From positions 1 through 59,173 of the forward strand of contig CBFGTI010000016.1 of NCBI GenBank assembly GCA_965651695.1: 59,173 nucleotides of DNA, in the 5' to 3' direction. A program made the position numbers and the translations under genes. Every line of letters begins with the position of its first letter. Positions within the stretch are counted from its first letter, which is position 1. Below the pieces are notes generated by a model. That model had not been told where the DNA came from and searched no databases. It saw nothing but the letters and a program-made list of their open reading frames with translations. Positions 1-8,848 of the stretch are shown here, in pieces. Source of the DNA: Imperialibacter sp965651695 (lineage in GTDB: Bacteria; Bacteroidota; Bacteroidia; Cytophagales; Cyclobacteriaceae).

Positions 1-3000
1 ACCAACTACTATAAACTATACGCCGAGGGTGGCACTTACAGCTTCCAGTTCGACGATGCACCGGCGGCTGATGCATACGTGCCGGCCGAAGAACCGGCTG
101 AAGAAGAGACCGAATACATTGAGGAAGGTGAAATACCTGCCACCGATTGGGGCGATGTGAATAGCGATTGGGGCACAACGTCGGATGGAGACTGGGACAC
201 CACAGAAGATACCTCAACCGGATGGGATACCGTAGGAGCTGCGGAACCGCTGCCGGCTGAGCAAGACCTGGTAATGGGTGCTACCAGCCTGCTGCAGCTG
301 CCTGCCGAAACCGGGCCAATGATAAAGCTTGAAAACGTGACTTTCCGGATGATCAGCCCCTACGACTCCGTTTCCATTGCCAATACGTCCGGCTCCGTGC
401 TTATTACCGACCAGGCTTTTGTTGGAAGCGGTGGCGTTTTCAGGTGGCCATCCGATATAAAAGGCACCGACGGCGCTTCCATCACCCTGGAGAGATACAG
501 CTTTCTAATTTACAGACCCGAAGTAAAGGCGGAAAATGTGAAGCTGTCGTTTCCGGCATGGTTCGATGGAGAGATCGAAGGTATTTTCGATTTTAAAAGC
601 CATAGAAGAAATGCGCGGGGCGACCGCTTCTTTCCACAGTTCACGTCTTACTATGCTGATATTAAACTGAAGTTTCCTTATCCTCAGTTGACTTACACCG
701 GTGGCTTTGCCATTGTGGGCGACAAGTTTTACGGCACATCCGCCTTAAACAGGCCCTCGGTGGTTGAGGTGAAAGACAACTTCGGACGGTCTTTCAAAGC
801 CAGGGCACAAAAATATGCTTTTGTGGATTCGCTTATTCTTTCCGATGCCGCGGCTATTACCATTTACCACGGCAGCGACTCCATTTATCATCCGCAAAAC
901 AAATTTGACTACAATCCGAAAGAAGACAAGCTGGTTTTGCTGCGCGACCAGGGCAGGTTTAAAGGCACGCCTTACTACTCTTCGTATTTCATGGTCGATT
1001 TTAACGCCGATATCATTAATTGGGAGCTGAAGAGCGACAGCCTTAGCATATCAATAATGAACGCCCGCAACAGGGTGCCGGCTGTTTTCGAATCGCACGA
1101 CTATTTCAGCGAAAAGCGGTTCTCGGTGTATCCCGGCCTGTATGGCTACCACCCCGTGGCGGCTGTGGTGCGGTACGCCCGGCAGGCACGAACAGACCGG
1201 TTTTATCTCTCAGACATGACCGCCGCTTTTAAGCTCGATCATAAGCTATCGGTGGCGGCCATGGAGTTTCTGCACCAAAACAATTTCATCGATTTTAATT
1301 CGGCAACCGGCGAAATCCAACTGAAGGAGAAGTCGCACCACTACATTTTGGCCAACCAGGGCCGCAAAGACTTCGATAATCTGCTTATCCCGTCGCTAAC
1401 AGACAAAACAGCCAATGGCTCTTTGAACTTCGCTAAAAATGAACTCACGGTGCGCGGGGTTGAAAGGGTGTTCATAACCACCGATCTCGATATATACGTG
1501 GAGCCCGACAGCGGCGTGGTGAAGCTCAAGGAGGGAAGAGATTTGCTTTTCAATGGTATGGTGAATGCCGGCGACTTTAGATACAAAGGAAAAAATTTCG
1601 AGTTTCATTACAACGACTTCCTGTTTGTAATGCCACAGATCGACTCTATCAGGTTGCAGGTGCCTCTACCCGACTCACTTAAAACGATGGAGGGTGAAGA
1701 AAAAACGACCTTGCACACCCAAATAGAAGAGACCTCCGGTACGCTGTTCGTAAACGCTCCCAACAACAAGTCGGGCAAAGAAAATAATCCGAGGTATCCA
1801 TACTTCACTTCAGATTCTGATGCCGTGGTTTATTTCGATTCAAAAGAAATTCTGAATGGGGCTTACGACCGCTCAGTACGATTTGTGATTCCTCCTTTCG
1901 AAATGGACAGCCTGAACCGGACCGACGCGGCAGGTATTGGTTTCGACGGTACTTTTTATGCCGGAGATATACTGGAGCCCTTCGAGGAAAGGCTGGTGAT
2001 TCAACCCGATAAGTCGCTGGGTTTTCAGCATAAGATACCCGAAGGCGGCTACAAGCTATACGGCGGCAACGGGGTACTGTATAATGATCTCTCCCTCAAT
2101 TTTCAGGGGTTGAGAGCCAATGGACAGGTGGACTACCAAACCACTACCGTATACTCCAGCGATTTTATTTTTTACACCGACTCTGTTTCGGCCATTGGGT
2201 CCGGAGGCGAAATACGACCGGGGCTACTGGGGCAGGCATCTTACCCTCAGGCTACGCTCGAAAAGTTTAAGCTGAAATGGCTGCCCAAAAAAGACAGCAT
2301 GTACCTCGCCAACATTGGCGCTCCGTTCCAGCTATACAACACCACGGCTTCGCTTGATGGCGAGGCAAATGTAACAGCCAAGGGCGTATATGGTTCGGGC
2401 ACCATGGAAACCAGGGGGTCGCGGGTTACATCGAGAGAATTTGCTTTTGCAGAGACGAAATTCAGTGCCCGCCATGCCGGGTTCGAAATATTAACAGATA
2501 TACCGGACAAACCTGCCATGTCGGGTGAAGACATTGCCCTCAATTTTGATCTCGAAAAAGAAGTTGCCGATGTGCATCCGGAGGTGGCAGGAAAGGCCGC
2601 CATTGGTTTCCCGTATGCACAAATGAAAACGTCGATTACCAACGCCGTGTGGAACCTGAACGACCAGAAAATTACGATGAGCAAGCCCGAAGATGTTGAC
2701 ATCTCCAAATCGTATTTCTATTCCACCCGGCCCGATCTCGACTCGCTGTCGTTTATGGCTACCGCCGGTATTTACGATATCACCAGCTACGAACTCAACC
2801 TGCAGGGTATTCCCTATATAAGGGTAGCCGATGCAGAAATTACGCCGGAAAACAACGAGATCACCATTCTCGAAAACTCCGTGCTGCAGGAGCTGGAAAA
2901 TGCTGTGCTGAAAATGGATACTACCAACCGGTACCACACGCTCACCGACGGCCGAATTACTATAGAAAACCGAAACAAATTTAGCGGCAGCGCCATGTAC

Positions 3001-4347
3001 CAGCTTGTAAATGCTGCCAACGACACTTTTAATATCAAGTTCGACCAGTTTTTGTTGCAGAATGTGCCGGTTTCAAAAAACAAGTTCATAACCATGACGG
3101 TGTCGGAGGGAGAAATTCTGGAAGACGAAAAGTTTATAATGTCGCCAGGCTTCCTCTACAAGGGCAGGGCTAAAATGTATGCCAATCGCCGGGCCCTGGA
3201 ACTAACGGGCAGTGTAAAGCTCGATTGGAAGAAAGACAGGGAGTCGCAGTGGATTACCTATCGCAACCAATCGGAAAACCCGGAAGTCCTCATCGACTTT
3301 AACACCTCCACCACCGAAAACAATCTGCCCCTCACTGCCGGCCTGCACTACGACTCGTTCGACGACCTTATCTATCTCACATTTCTTCAGGACAAAAATT
3401 CTCCTGACGATTTCGATCTTTTTAAGCCCAGCGGGATTCTTTCCTACAACCTGGAGAACCACTACTATAAGATTGAGGATAAGCCGAAGTCGGATGGCAA
3501 TTCTTATGCAGGCAGCACCTTTATTTATTTTGAACCCACCAACAGCGTGGTTTTCGAAGGGCCCGTTAACTTTATAAAAAACACCCCCGACTTCACCCTT
3601 AAAGCATCGGGAAAAGGTGTGGGCCGGCTCGACTCAGCCAACTTCAAGATGGACGCCTTCTTAACTATGGATTTTAAAATAGCGCCCCCGGTTATCGACG
3701 CTATGGTAAAAGACCTTACCGACATTATCGACCGGTTGGGCGCACCGCAGGTGCACGACCTGCAGGGCGACCTTGTCTACCTTTTGGCAAACATTACAGG
3801 CGATGCAGCCGCCAAAAATTATGAAAACAGTTCACTGAAAGATTATGTGCCGTTGGTTTCTTCTTCGCCCGAGTTAATGAAAAGCATGGTACTGTCGGAG
3901 CTAAAGCTTCAGTGGAATCCGCAATTCAAGGCGTGGTACAACGACGGTAAAATTGGTATTTCCAACTTCTACAGCAACGACATCAATGCCGAAGCCGACG
4001 GTTTCGTGGAAATTCGTCGCGATCCGCTTGGCGACGTCGTTAACGTGTTTATCATGTTCTCGGAGGCGGTGTGGTACCACTTCAGCTACGATCAAAACCG
4101 GCTGCTGATGCTGTCGTCCAATTCAGCATTCAACGACGCGGTAAGCAGCACCTCCACACTGCAGAAAGCCGGCCTCGGCCAGTTTGCCCTGGGTTTGGGC
4201 GAAGAAAACGAAACCATGACGTTTATCAACAACTTCCGCAAAAACTACTACAACATCAGCAAGCCGTTCAAATTGCAGTTTGGCACCGACAAAGCCTTTG
4301 GCAGCGACGGCTTCGATACCATTGAAGAAGACAAAGACGGTTTTTAG
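1..4347 (+). CDS. Giant beta-rich conserved hypothetical protein (5' truncated by window edge)
   Basis: The frame is open from the first base of the window, so the gene starts upstream; 1448 residues and the TAG stop (4345-4347) are visible. Visible residues ~27-90 form an acidic linker with four spaced Trp-Asp/Trp-Gly units (DWG, DWG, DWD, GWD). The rest alternates short hydrophobic and polar stretches typical of beta-structure, with many aromatic and Asp/Ser residues and no transmembrane helix or catalytic motif that I recognise. I believe very large proteins of this kind occur across Bacteroidota without an assigned function, and an envelope or surface location is likely but not shown, because the signal peptide is outside the window. 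The gene is followed by a toxin-antitoxin pair on the same strand, which is probably unrelated. I do not assign a function. Confidence 0.85.
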   Translation, partial: TNYYKLYAEGGTYSFQFDDAPAADAYVPAEEPAEEETEYIEEGEIPATDWGDVNSDWGTTSDGDWDTTEDTSTGWDTVGAAEPLPAEQDLVMGATSLLQLPAETGPMIKLENVTFRMISPYDSVSIANTSGSVLITDQAFVGSGGVFRWPSDIKGTDGASITLERYSFLIYRPEVKAENVKLSFPAWFDGEIEGIFDFKSHRRNARGDRFFPQFTSYYADIKLKFPYPQLTYTGGFAIVGDKFYGTSALNRPSVVEVKDNFGRSFKARAQKYAFVDSLILSDAAAITIYHGSDSIYHPQNKFDYNPKEDKLVLLRDQGRFKGTPYYSSYFMVDFNADIINWELKSDSLSISIMNARNRVPAVFESHDYFSEKRFSVYPGLYGYHPVAAVVRYARQARTDRFYLSDMTAAFKLDHKLSVAAMEFLHQNNFIDFNSATGEIQLKEKSHHYILANQGRKDFDNLLIPSLTDKTANGSLNFAKNELTVRGVERVFITTDLDIYVEPDSGVVKLKEGRDLLFNGMVNAGDFRYKGKNFEFHYNDFLFVMPQIDSIRLQVPLPDSLKTMEGEEKTTLHTQIEETSGTLFVNAPNNKSGKENNPRYPYFTSDSDAVVYFDSKEILNGAYDRSVRFVIPPFEMDSLNRTDAAGIGFDGTFYAGDILEPFEERLVIQPDKSLGFQHKIPEGGYKLYGGNGVLYNDLSLNFQGLRANGQVDYQTTTVYSSDFIFYTDSVSAIGSGGEIRPGLLGQASYPQATLEKFKLKWLPKKDSMYLANIGAPFQLYNTTASLDGEANVTAKGVYGSGTMETRGSRVTSREFAFAETKFSARHAGFEILTDIPDKPAMSGEDIALNFDLEKEVADVHPEVAGKAAIGFPYAQMKTSITNAVWNLNDQKITMSKPEDVDISKSYFYSTRPDLDSLSFMATAGIYDITSYELNLQGIPYIRVADAEITPENNEITILENSVLQELENAVLKMDTTNRYHTLTDGRITIENRNKFSGSAMYQLVNAANDTFNIKFDQFLLQNVPVSKNKFITMTVSEGEILEDEKFIMSPGFLYKGRAKMYANRRALELTGSVKLDWKKDRESQWITYRNQSENPEVLIDFNTSTTENNLPLTAGLHYDSFDDLIYLTFLQDKNSPDDFDLFKPSGILSYNLENHYYKIEDKPKSDGNSYAGSTFIYFEPTNSVVFEGPVNFIKNTPDFTLKASGKGVGRLDSANFKMDAFLTMDFKIAPPVIDAMVKDLTDIIDRLGAPQVHDLQGDLVYLLANITGDAAAKNYENSSLKDYVPLVSSSPELMKSMVLSELKLQWNPQFKAWYNDGKIGISNFYSNDINAEADGFVEIRRDPLGDVVNVFIMFSEAVWYHFSYDQNRLLMLSSNSAFNDAVSSTSTLQKAGLGQFALGLGEENETMTFINNFRKNYYNISKPFKLQFGTDKAFGSDGFDTIEEDKDGF

Positions 4348-4364
4348 GGAAATTCCATTATTAG

Positions 4365-4383
4365 CTACACCGCGAGGCGGTAG
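4365..4383 (+). terminator. Hairpin after the giant gene, weak terminator candidate
   Basis: Eighteen bases after the stop codon an imperfect inverted repeat can form (CTA..CCGC, loop GAG, GCGG..TAG). No T-tract follows, so it is not a classical intrinsic terminator. Confidence 0.3.
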
Positions 4384-4466
4384 TTCTGGTGTGGCAGGCC
4401 GCGTCTTATTTCAGAATAGCAGCCGTTCCATCTGCTCGCTCTAGATCAAAATGAGTAAATAATTGT

Positions 4467-4474
4467 TACTTTTA
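4467..4474 (+). promoter_or_regulatory. Candidate -7 element TACTTTTA before the toxin-antitoxin pair
   Basis: TACTTTTA matches seven of eight positions of the Bacteroidota -7 consensus TAnnTTTG and lies 20 bases before the antitoxin ATG. No good -33 TTTG is seen at the right distance. The same octamer occurs before 5349 and before 10267. Confidence 0.3.
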
Positions 4475-4493
4475 TCAGACAAAGATTAATCAG

Positions 4494-4727
4494 ATGAACA
4501 TTGCAATAAAGTACAAGATTATATCAGAGATCATTAATAGCAACGATGACGAGGTTTTGAACGCCGTAAAGTCATTATTAAATATTGAAGACGAAACAGA
4601 TTTTTGGGATGAGCTAAGCGCGGAAGATAAAGCTGCCATAAATGAAGGACTGGAGCAGTTAGACAAAGGGCAATATGTAGCACATCAGTCTGTGCAGGAA
4701 GAGATTAAAAACCGCTTCAAGTTCTAA
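4494..4727 (+). CDS. Antitoxin of a RelE/ParE-type toxin-antitoxin pair
   Basis: This 77-residue acidic protein has the look of the 'putative addiction module component' antitoxins. The second half (LSAEDKAAINEGLEQLDKG, then a basic tail ending in F) resembles the toxin-binding segment of that family, with a short helical N-terminal part. It is followed after 8 bases by a RelE/ParE-fold protein, the usual antitoxin-first order. In the family the antitoxin binds and neutralises the toxin and represses the shared promoter. Here that is inferred from size, composition and position. No separate DNA-binding motif is obvious, so autoregulation cannot be judged from the sequence. Confidence 0.75.
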   Translation: MNIAIKYKIISEIINSNDDEVLNAVKSLLNIEDETDFWDELSAEDKAAINEGLEQLDKGQYVAHQSVQEEIKNRFKF

Positions 4728-4735
4728 TTCTGGCA

Positions 4736-5026
4736 TTGAAGATTCGTTATTCTCTTCGTGCCAGGTATGAGGAAATAGAATTGCTGGAATATGTCATGCG
4801 AAAGTTTGGGCAAAAGAAGGCAAAAGAGGTATATGAGAGGATAGAAAAAGTACTTGATCAAATCTCCAAAATGCCGGAGATGTTTCGTGCATCTGAGCAG
4901 CAAAAAGGTCTGAGGAAATGTGTTTTTAGTAAGCAAACCAGTATCTATTACCGAATTAAGGATGATCATATTGAAGTGGTAAGTTTTCGGCCTAATCGAA
5001 AAGATCCTGAGAAATTCAAAACATAG
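4736..5026 (+). CDS. RelE/ParE-family toxin
   Basis: The 96-residue basic protein has the RelE/ParE pattern: an N-terminal beta strand, a helical hairpin (residues ~10-45, RYEEIELLEYVMRKFGQKKA), then a strand run with GLRK, SIYYRI and IEVVSFRPNR. The start is a TTG (4736-4738); no ATG is available upstream in frame after the antitoxin stop. Toxins of this superfamily either cleave ribosome-bound mRNA (RelE) or poison gyrase (ParE), and the sequence does not let me choose. The gene overlaps nothing and is followed by 322 bases without a gene, so the pair forms a free-standing module. Confidence 0.8.
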   Translation: MKIRYSLRARYEEIELLEYVMRKFGQKKAKEVYERIEKVLDQISKMPEMFRASEQQKGLRKCVFSKQTSIYYRIKDDHIEVVSFRPNRKDPEKFKT

Positions 5027-5348
5027 ATGTGTAACCACGCTCCTTCGGGAATCTGTCTCCTGCTCTTTGTGATTTTTAACCGGGTGGTTCCGTAGAAATA
5101 GGGCGGGATTCTTAGTTAGTCGGCATCGTCACTGGTGGGGCTAACACTGGAAGTAGCTGTAATTTCCCACCCTTCCGTTATGGCCTGTTCAGTCATAGTG
5201 CGTCTGTGCCTCTCTCATCAAGCAATCTCCGCTTCAGTCTTATTTCACAGCGCTTTTAGTATAATTCGTTACTTTTACGGGCCAACAAAAAAAAACGGCC
5301 ACCGAAATTAATCTTCATTTTAGAACAGCTGAATAAACAACAAACTTC
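5027..5348. other. 322-base intergenic region
   Basis: No credible gene, tRNA or repeat is visible here. A TACTTTTA octamer at 5270-5277 could be a -7 promoter element for the dipeptidase (ATG at 5349); the matching -33 TTTG is not clear. Confidence 0.5.
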
Positions 5349-6731
5349 ATGAGTGTTAAAGTTAAGAACCCTTACATTGAGCAAAATCAACAACGCTTCC
5401 TCAACGAGCTTTTTGAGCTGCTGAGGATTCCCTCGGTAAGCGCCGACAAAAAGTTTAAAGACGACGTTAAAAAGGCCGCGGACTATATCAAGATAAAGCT
5501 TGAAGCAGCAGGGGTAGACAAAGCCGAAATTTGTGACACCGGCGGGCATCCGATTGTGTATGCAGAAAAGATGGTCGACCCCTCCCTGCCCACGGTGCTG
5601 GTGTATGGCCACTACGACGTGCAGCCGGCCGACCCGTACGATCTATGGCACACACCTCCGTTTGAACCAACCGTGAGAAACGAAAAAATATACGCACGGG
5701 GCTCTTCCGACGACAAGGGGCAAATGTACATGCACATTAAGGCGTTTGAAACACTTATGAACACCGGCGGACTCCCCTGCAACATCAAATTTATGATTGA
5801 GGGAGAAGAGGAAGTTGGCTCTGAAAACCTGGGCAAATTTGTTGAAAGCAATAAAGAAAAGCTGAAGGCCGACATGATCCTCATTTCCGACACAGGCATC
5901 ATTAGCAATGAAAACCCGTCTATTACAGTAGGGTTGAGGGGTATTAGCTACGTGGAGGTAGAGGTAACCGGCCCCAACCGCGACTTGCATTCGGGTATGT
6001 ATGGTGGCGCAGTTGCAAACCCTATCAATGTGCTTTGTGAAATTATTCACAAGATGAAAGACGAGAAGGGGCGCATTACCATACCCGGCTTTTACGACAA
6101 GGTGGTGGAGCTTTCAAAAGCCGAGCGTGACGAAATGGCAAAACAGCCGTTCTCGCTCGAAAAATACAAAAAAGACCTTGCCATAGACGATGTATTCGGG
6201 GAAGAAGGCTACTCGACCATCGAACGCATTGGCATAAGACCGACTTTTGATGTGAATGGCATTTGGGGAGGCTATACTGGCGAAGGTGCTAAAACGGTGC
6301 TTCCTTCGAAAGCTCACGCTAAAATTTCGATGCGCCTTGTGCCAAACCAGGATTCTCAGGAGATCATCCGGCTGTTCAGCGAGCACTTCCGGAGTCTCGC
6401 CCCAAAAACCGTGACGGTGAAGATAACCCCTCACCATGGTGGCGAAGCGGCAATGGTTTCAACGCAATCCAACGCCTATAAGGCCGCGGCTAAAGCGGTA
6501 GAAGAAGCTTGGGGCAAGGCGCCCATCCCTACCAGGGAAGGCGGCAGCATCCCCATCGTGGCTTTATTTCAAAAAGTGCTCGGCCTCGACTCGCTCCTCA
6601 TGGGCTTTGGACTAGACGAAGATGCCATTCATTCGCCCAACGAGAGCTACGGTATATTTAACTACATAAAAGGAATTGAGACTATTACCTTGTTTTACAA
6701 ACATTTTGCAGCGCTCAACAGCGCCAGGTAA
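5349..6731 (+). CDS. M20 family dipeptidase (metallopeptidase)
   Basis: The 460-residue protein matches the M20 dipeptidases (ArgE/DapE/CNDP type), cytoplasmic zinc enzymes that hydrolyse dipeptides and related amides. Metal-site motifs are in order: YGHYDVQPAD (His88, Asp90), the bridging Asp in GSSDDKG (~121), EGEEEVGS (~151-158, catalytic and metal Glu), Asp181, and a C-terminal His in IHSPNE. The dimerisation/lid domain lies at ~195-330 and includes DLHSGMYGG with the conserved His214. There is no signal peptide. The ATG at 5349 starts just ahead of the first conserved helix. The substrate cannot be read from the sequence. A strong intrinsic terminator follows. Confidence 0.93.
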   Translation: MSVKVKNPYIEQNQQRFLNELFELLRIPSVSADKKFKDDVKKAADYIKIKLEAAGVDKAEICDTGGHPIVYAEKMVDPSLPTVLVYGHYDVQPADPYDLWHTPPFEPTVRNEKIYARGSSDDKGQMYMHIKAFETLMNTGGLPCNIKFMIEGEEEVGSENLGKFVESNKEKLKADMILISDTGIISNENPSITVGLRGISYVEVEVTGPNRDLHSGMYGGAVANPINVLCEIIHKMKDEKGRITIPGFYDKVVELSKAERDEMAKQPFSLEKYKKDLAIDDVFGEEGYSTIERIGIRPTFDVNGIWGGYTGEGAKTVLPSKAHAKISMRLVPNQDSQEIIRLFSEHFRSLAPKTVTVKITPHHGGEAAMVSTQSNAYKAAAKAVEEAWGKAPIPTREGGSIPIVALFQKVLGLDSLLMGFGLDEDAIHSPNESYGIFNYIKGIETITLFYKHFAALNSAR

Positions 6732-6758
6732 ACTCTCCGTGTTGAAGATGCGTTACTT

Positions 6759-6786
6759 AGGGGAATCCAAAAAATTCCCCTTTTTT
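6759..6786 (+). terminator. Intrinsic terminator after the dipeptidase
   Basis: A perfect 8-bp stem AGGGGAAT / ATTCCCCT with a 7-base loop is followed by a T-tract (6782-6786). It ends only 16 bases before the ATG of the dsbD-like gene, leaving little room for a separate promoter between them. Confidence 0.85.
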
Positions 6787-6802
6787 AAAAAGATTGAAAC
6801 TA

Positions 6803-8839
6803 ATGAAGAAAATTCTGCTCGTTCTTTTTGCCTCCGGGTTTTTTTCTGTTGCCTATTCGCAGGTTATTAAACCCATTTCGTGGACCTACGAACTGAGCCG
6901 GCCCGATGCAAAAGCGGGTGACACGCTTACCCTGATTTTTAAGGCAAAGATTGACAAAGACTGGTACCTCTATTCTTCTGATTTTGATCCGGACCTCGGG
7001 CCGCTGGTAACAGAGTTTACCTTTACGCCGCATGCATCCTTCGAGCTAATCGACAGTATAATGCCTATTGGGGCAAAAAAAAAGTACGATGATTTGTGGG
7101 AGGGAGAGTACACCTACTTCAGGGAAAAAGGGGAATTCAGGCAGAAGGTTAAGTTGAACAGTCTTCCGCCCGATATCTCTGGCAGCTTCTTTTACCAGGT
7201 GTGTACCGATGTCGATGGCAAGTGCATTCCGTTCGACGAAGAATTTACCTTTGCCAGCTTTACCGGCACTGCTCCTTCGCCAGCTCCTGCTGTGACGAAA
7301 ACCCCGGATGAAGCCTCGGAGCGCAATATTTCGCTGCTTAACCAACGCGATACCGCCGACGCCTATTCGCTGTGGGCGTTTATGGTGCTCGCTTTCCTGG
7401 CCGGCCTGGCGGCGCTGCTTACACCCTGCGTCTTCCCTATGATTCCCATGACCGTCACCTTTTTTACCAGCAAGGGAGAAAACAAGGGGGGCAAGGGCAA
7501 AGCAATGTTTTACGGCATCAGCATCGTGGTAATATACACAGTTATCGGGTCGGTGCTGGCGCCTTTTATGGGACCAGAAGTGGCCAACGACCTCGCCACC
7601 GGCTGGCTCCCTAACGTGATCTTCTTTCTCGTGTTCCTCGTTTTTGCGCTTTCTTTTCTTGGCCTTTTCGAAATTACGCTACCTCACAAATGGGTTAACA
7701 GCGTAGACAGACAGGCTGATAAGGGGGGCCTCATTGGCGTGTTCTTTATGGCCTTCACGCTCGTACTTGTTTCGTTTTCGTGCACTGGCCCCATTGTAGG
7801 CAGCATTTTGGTTGAATCGGCCGGCGGCATGATCGTGAAACCCATCCTTGGCATGTTTGCTTTTTCCATGGCATTTGCGGTTCCGTTTACGCTTTTCGCC
7901 TTTTTCCCCAATTGGCTCAACAATCTGCCCAAATCCGGCAGCTGGCTCAACTCCGTAAAAGTGGTGCTCGGATTCCTGGAGCTGGCCCTGGCGTTCAAGT
8001 TCCTCAGCATTGCCGACCAAGCCTACCATTGGGGCATACTCGACCGTGAAGTATACCTGGCTATCTGGATTGTGATATTTACGCTAATGGGCTTTTACCT
8101 GCTTGGCAAAATTCAACTGCCCGGCGACAGCAAAATTGAAAAGCTACCGGTGCCACGGCTTATGCTTGCCATCGCCACGTTTACGTTTGTGGTATATCTC
8201 ATCCCCGGTATGTTCGGAGCTCCGCTAAAGGCGCTTGCGGGCTATTTGCCACCGCAGTCTACCCTCGATTTCGATATTCCCGGCATTGTGCGACAACAAG
8301 GCAGCTCTGCAACCGGCAATAACATCGCAGGCAATTTGTGTGAAACTCCCAAATATGCAGACCTGCTGCATTGGCCGCATGGGCTCACCGGTTATTTCGA
8401 TTACGAGCAGGCCCTGGCTTGCGCCAAAGCACAGCAAAAGCCGCTGTTTATCGACTTCACCGGCCACGGCTGTGTAAACTGTCGCGAAATGGAGGCCAGG
8501 GTGTGGTCGGACCCGCAAGTGCTCGAACGCCTCCGAAACGATTTTGTGTTGGTGGCGCTCTACGTGGATGAAAAAACAGAGCTTCCCCAGGAGGACTGGT
8601 ACACTTCTGCTTACGACGGCAAGGTGAAAAAGACCATCGGCAAGCAAAATGCTGATTTGCAGATTACGAAGTTCAACAACAATGCTCAGCCTTTTTACAT
8701 TATTCTTGATCCGAACGGGAACCTTTTGGTTGCCCCGAAGGCTTATGATCTAAATATTGCTAATTTTGTAAAGTTTCTCGATGAAGGTCTCTCCAACTTC
8801 AATCAGAATAAACCCATTGTTTCGGCTTATAACCCCTGA
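6803..8839 (+). CDS. DsbD-type protein-disulfide reductase (CcdA-like membrane core plus thioredoxin domain)
   Basis: The 678-residue protein has a signal peptide (1-20), a periplasmic N-terminal domain with the cysteine pair CTDVDGKC (134/141), a hydrophobic core of about eight helices (~190-480) with TPCVFPM (Cys209) and SFSCTGP (Cys327), and a C-terminal thioredoxin-like domain with CVNC (557/560). This is the three-module plan of DsbD, which moves electrons from cytoplasmic thioredoxin across the inner membrane to periplasmic disulfides. I chose the ATG at 6803 because it directly precedes a normal signal peptide; a TTG three codons upstream is less likely. The M23 peptidase gene follows after 9 bases, so the two are probably co-transcribed. 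I give no symbol because Bacteroidota carry several paralogues. Confidence 0.92.
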   Translation: MKKILLVLFASGFFSVAYSQVIKPISWTYELSRPDAKAGDTLTLIFKAKIDKDWYLYSSDFDPDLGPLVTEFTFTPHASFELIDSIMPIGAKKKYDDLWEGEYTYFREKGEFRQKVKLNSLPPDISGSFFYQVCTDVDGKCIPFDEEFTFASFTGTAPSPAPAVTKTPDEASERNISLLNQRDTADAYSLWAFMVLAFLAGLAALLTPCVFPMIPMTVTFFTSKGENKGGKGKAMFYGISIVVIYTVIGSVLAPFMGPEVANDLATGWLPNVIFFLVFLVFALSFLGLFEITLPHKWVNSVDRQADKGGLIGVFFMAFTLVLVSFSCTGPIVGSILVESAGGMIVKPILGMFAFSMAFAVPFTLFAFFPNWLNNLPKSGSWLNSVKVVLGFLELALAFKFLSIADQAYHWGILDREVYLAIWIVIFTLMGFYLLGKIQLPGDSKIEKLPVPRLMLAIATFTFVVYLIPGMFGAPLKALAGYLPPQSTLDFDIPGIVRQQGSSATGNNIAGNLCETPKYADLLHWPHGLTGYFDYEQALACAKAQQKPLFIDFTGHGCVNCREMEARVWSDPQVLERLRNDFVLVALYVDEKTELPQEDWYTSAYDGKVKKTIGKQNADLQITKFNNNAQPFYIILDPNGNLLVAPKAYDLNIANFVKFLDEGLSNFNQNKPIVSAYNP

Positions 8840-8848
8840 TTAGTTCTA

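Noticed and set aside
2247..2937. Long minus-strand frames inside the giant gene
   Set aside because: They are opposite a single continuous plus-strand gene with clear coding character and have no family features.
5256..5612. Minus-strand frame over the start of the dipeptidase gene
   Set aside because: It lies mostly opposite the conserved N-terminus of the M20 protein and has no recognisable product.
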